The position numbers and the translations under genes were made by a program. Below, in pieces: positions 4,360-5,785 of a stretch of 5,785 nucleotides of DNA (positions are counted from its first letter, which is position 1; each line of letters opens with the position of its first letter). The stretch is from an archaeon (GTDB lineage Archaea > Altiarchaeota > Altiarchaeia > JAFGQM01): assembly GCA_029932835.1 (NCBI GenBank), contig JAOZPI010000001.1, forward strand, positions 7,700 to 13,484, in the 5' to 3' direction. Under the pieces are notes generated by a model that saw only the letters and a program-made list of their open reading frames with translations, was not told the DNA's origin and did no database searches.

Positions 4360-4989
4360 ATGAACGAACAGGAGATTCTAAAGGCGTTGGAAGAGGTTCG
4401 GAAGGGACCAAAGAGGAATTTTGTGCAGTCAATAGATATGATAATAAACCTCAAGAATATTGACTTTAAGAACCCATCCAACCGCATAGACTTGAAGGTG
4501 GTACTACCGGCTGGGAGGGGGAAGGAGGTGAAAGTTGGGGTGTTTGGAGAGACTGACTTCCTGAACAAAGCAAAGAACGCTGATTTGAAGATAAGCGATA
4601 AGGAGATAAACAAAGGAGCAAAAGAGATAAGGAAAATTGCAGAGAGTATGGACTTTTTTGTCGCCCAGACCACCATTATGGTGGAAATAGGGAAAACATG
4701 GGGTAAGTTTCTAAGCACAAGGGGAAAAATGCCACAACCATTACCACCAGCTGCTGATCCCACACCAATGATAATGCGCCTGAAAAACTCTGTCTCAATA
4801 AGGAGCAAGGGGGAGACGCCACAAACCATCTCATGTGCTGTTGGGACAGAGGGTATGAAAGACGAGGAACTTGTGAAGAATATTATGGCTGTTTATAACA
4901 GCATCCTTGAGAAACTGCCAGCTAGGGAGAACAATATAAAATCTATTATGATAAAGGCCACCATGGGTCCCAGTGTGAGGGTTGTATAA
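4360..4989 (+). CDS. rpl1: Large-subunit ribosomal protein uL1
   Basis: uL1 forms the mobile L1 stalk of the 50S subunit, which guides deacylated tRNA out of the E site; in several organisms it also represses its own operon by binding mRNA. At 209 residues the length is normal for archaea. Domain I contains KRNFVQSIDMIINLKNIDFKN (18-38, the first rRNA-contacting strand and helix, quoted in parts: KRNFVQSIDM, IINLKNIDFKN) and the C-terminal return strand IKATMGPSVRVV (198-209). Domain II is about 65-155, with the signature RGKMPQPLPP (121-130). The usual archaeal signature reads GPRGKMP; here the two residues before RGKMP are Ser-Thr (119-120). VGTEGMKDEELVKNI (161-175) is the conserved second helix segment. 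GGAG at 4347-4350 is the Shine-Dalgarno. It is separated from rplP0 by 1 bp, indicating translational coupling. Confidence 0.96.
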   Translation: MNEQEILKALEEVRKGPKRNFVQSIDMIINLKNIDFKNPSNRIDLKVVLPAGRGKEVKVGVFGETDFLNKAKNADLKISDKEINKGAKEIRKIAESMDFFVAQTTIMVEIGKTWGKFLSTRGKMPQPLPPAADPTPMIMRLKNSVSIRSKGETPQTISCAVGTEGMKDEELVKNIMAVYNSILEKLPARENNIKSIMIKATMGPSVRVV

Positions 4990-4990
4990 A

Positions 4991-5785
4991 ATGCCTGCTG
5001 AATGGAAGATGCGGAGAGTGGAAGAACTGGCAAAGAGGCTAAGAGAAAGCCCTATCATAGCTGTGGCAGGTATAAGCGGCCTTCCATCAAAACAGATGCA
5101 AGAGATAAGGAAAAAGCTCAAGGGGAAAGCAGAGATTGTTGTTGTTAAAAATCGGCTGGCAAGGAGAGCATTTGAAAAGGCAGGGAGAGAGGGGCTGAAA
5201 GATTTAGAGAAGAGGATTGAAGATCCAAGCGCTTTGATCTTTTCCTCTGAGAACCCGTTCCGCCTTTATCAGATCTTTAAGGAAAACAGAGTGAGGGCTC
5301 CAGCAAAGGAGGGAAGCGTAGCACCAGAGGATATAATAGTGCCTGCTGGAGAGACGCCATTTAAGCCCGGACCAATTATCGGGGATCTCCAGGAAGTTGG
5401 AATCAAAGCAAAGATACAGGGCCCAGTGATTGCTGTGGTTGAAGAGTCTCCTGTTATAAAGAGGGGGGAGGTATTCTCAGCAAAACTGGCCAGCGTGCTG
5501 GCTCAGATGGACATACTACCGATGGAGATTGGAATAGATATCAGAGCCGTGATGGAAGATGGGGTAGTGTATGAGAGCAAAATCCTCGATATTAGCAAGG
5601 AGGAGACCATGTCCAAGGTTGCAACCGCGTATCAAAACGCGCTCAATTTATCAGTGGAGGCTGGAGTTTACAACACGGAGAGTCTTCCGATTATGCTAAA
5701 CCGGGCCGCAAGGGAAGCCAGAAACCTGGCTATAGAGGGGGGAGTATACACAAAAGAGACAGTGGGGTATATGCTCTCAAAGGCG
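4991..5785 (+). CDS. rplP0: Large-subunit ribosomal protein uL10 (acidic stalk protein P0), 3' end beyond window
   Basis: The frame is open from ATG 4991 to the window end, 265 codons with no stop. Archaeal P0 is usually about 300-340 residues, so the L12-binding spine end and the acidic factor-binding tail lie outside. P0 anchors the L12 dimers to 23S rRNA beside uL11 and recruits translational GTPases. Residues 1-105 are the rRNA-binding domain: MPAEWKMRRVEELAKRL, then LPSKQMQEIRKKLKGKAEIVVVKNRLARRAF (31-61) as the RNA-contact core (quoted in parts: LPSKQMQEIRKKLKGK, EIVVVKNRLARRAF). Residues about 107-182 are the insertion domain found in archaeal and eukaryotic P0 (IIVPAGETPFKPGPIIGDLQ at 115-134, then GIKAKIQGP), which bacterial L10 lacks. 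The helices from about 204 begin the L12-binding spine. GAGGG at 4977-4981, inside rpl1, is the likely Shine-Dalgarno. rpl12 is expected next. Confidence 0.96.
   Translation, partial: MPAEWKMRRVEELAKRLRESPIIAVAGISGLPSKQMQEIRKKLKGKAEIVVVKNRLARRAFEKAGREGLKDLEKRIEDPSALIFSSENPFRLYQIFKENRVRAPAKEGSVAPEDIIVPAGETPFKPGPIIGDLQEVGIKAKIQGPVIAVVEESPVIKRGEVFSAKLASVLAQMDILPMEIGIDIRAVMEDGVVYESKILDISKEETMSKVATAYQNALNLSVEAGVYNTESLPIMLNRAAREARNLAIEGGVYTKETVGYMLSKA

Noticed and set aside
4314..5121. Minus-strand open frames opposite rpl1 and the start of rplP0
   Set aside because: They are shadows with no recognisable domains; the plus strand encodes full uL1 and P0 motifs.

Overview
The window is archaeal. It carries the divergent gene pheS (archaeal-type phenylalanyl-tRNA synthetase alpha chain, minus strand, 3' end cut off by the window) and a plus-strand block in the order ftsZ1, secE, spt5, rpl11, rpl1, rplP0 (the last cut off by the window). 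SecE of the Sec61-gamma type, Spt5 with a single KOW domain, an uL10/P0 protein and AT-rich box-A-like promoter elements together exclude bacteria. An FtsZ1 placed directly before secE-spt5-rpl11-rpl1-rplP0 is the gene order I associate with Euryarchaeota in the broad sense. I cannot place it more finely from sequence alone.

Layout. Positions 2-1201 (minus) are pheS. Positions 1202-1465 are a shared control region with one plausible TATA box close to each of the two start codons and a 21-bp near-perfect dyad between them. Both TATA boxes lie only about 21-24 bp from the ATG, so both genes may be transcribed with little or no leader. ftsZ occupies 1466-2572. The 156-bp gap to secE holds a GC-rich hairpin followed by T tracts (probable end of the ftsZ transcript) and then a TATA box and Shine-Dalgarno site for secE. 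From secE onward the genes are packed: 1 bp between secE and spt5, 47 bp between spt5 and rpl11, 71 bp between rpl11 and rpl1, and 1 bp between rpl1 and rplP0.

Function. The block links cell division (FtsZ), the membrane protein-export channel (SecE), transcription elongation coupled to translation (Spt5), and the ribosomal GTPase-centre and L1 stalks (L11, P0, L1). rpl12, the usual next gene, would lie beyond the window.

The core genes are ordinary housekeeping genes. The unusual parts are: long, highly charged C-terminal extensions on both Spt5 and L11, each ending a protein whose core is otherwise of normal size; perfect inverted repeats that contain the stop codons of ftsZ and spt5, the second followed by a T tract; a hairpin in the rpl1 leader whose 3' arm runs into the Shine-Dalgarno site; and a dyad operator candidate in the pheS/ftsZ control region. 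I see no mobile element, CRISPR array, tRNA or rRNA gene, and no clearly new multi-gene system.
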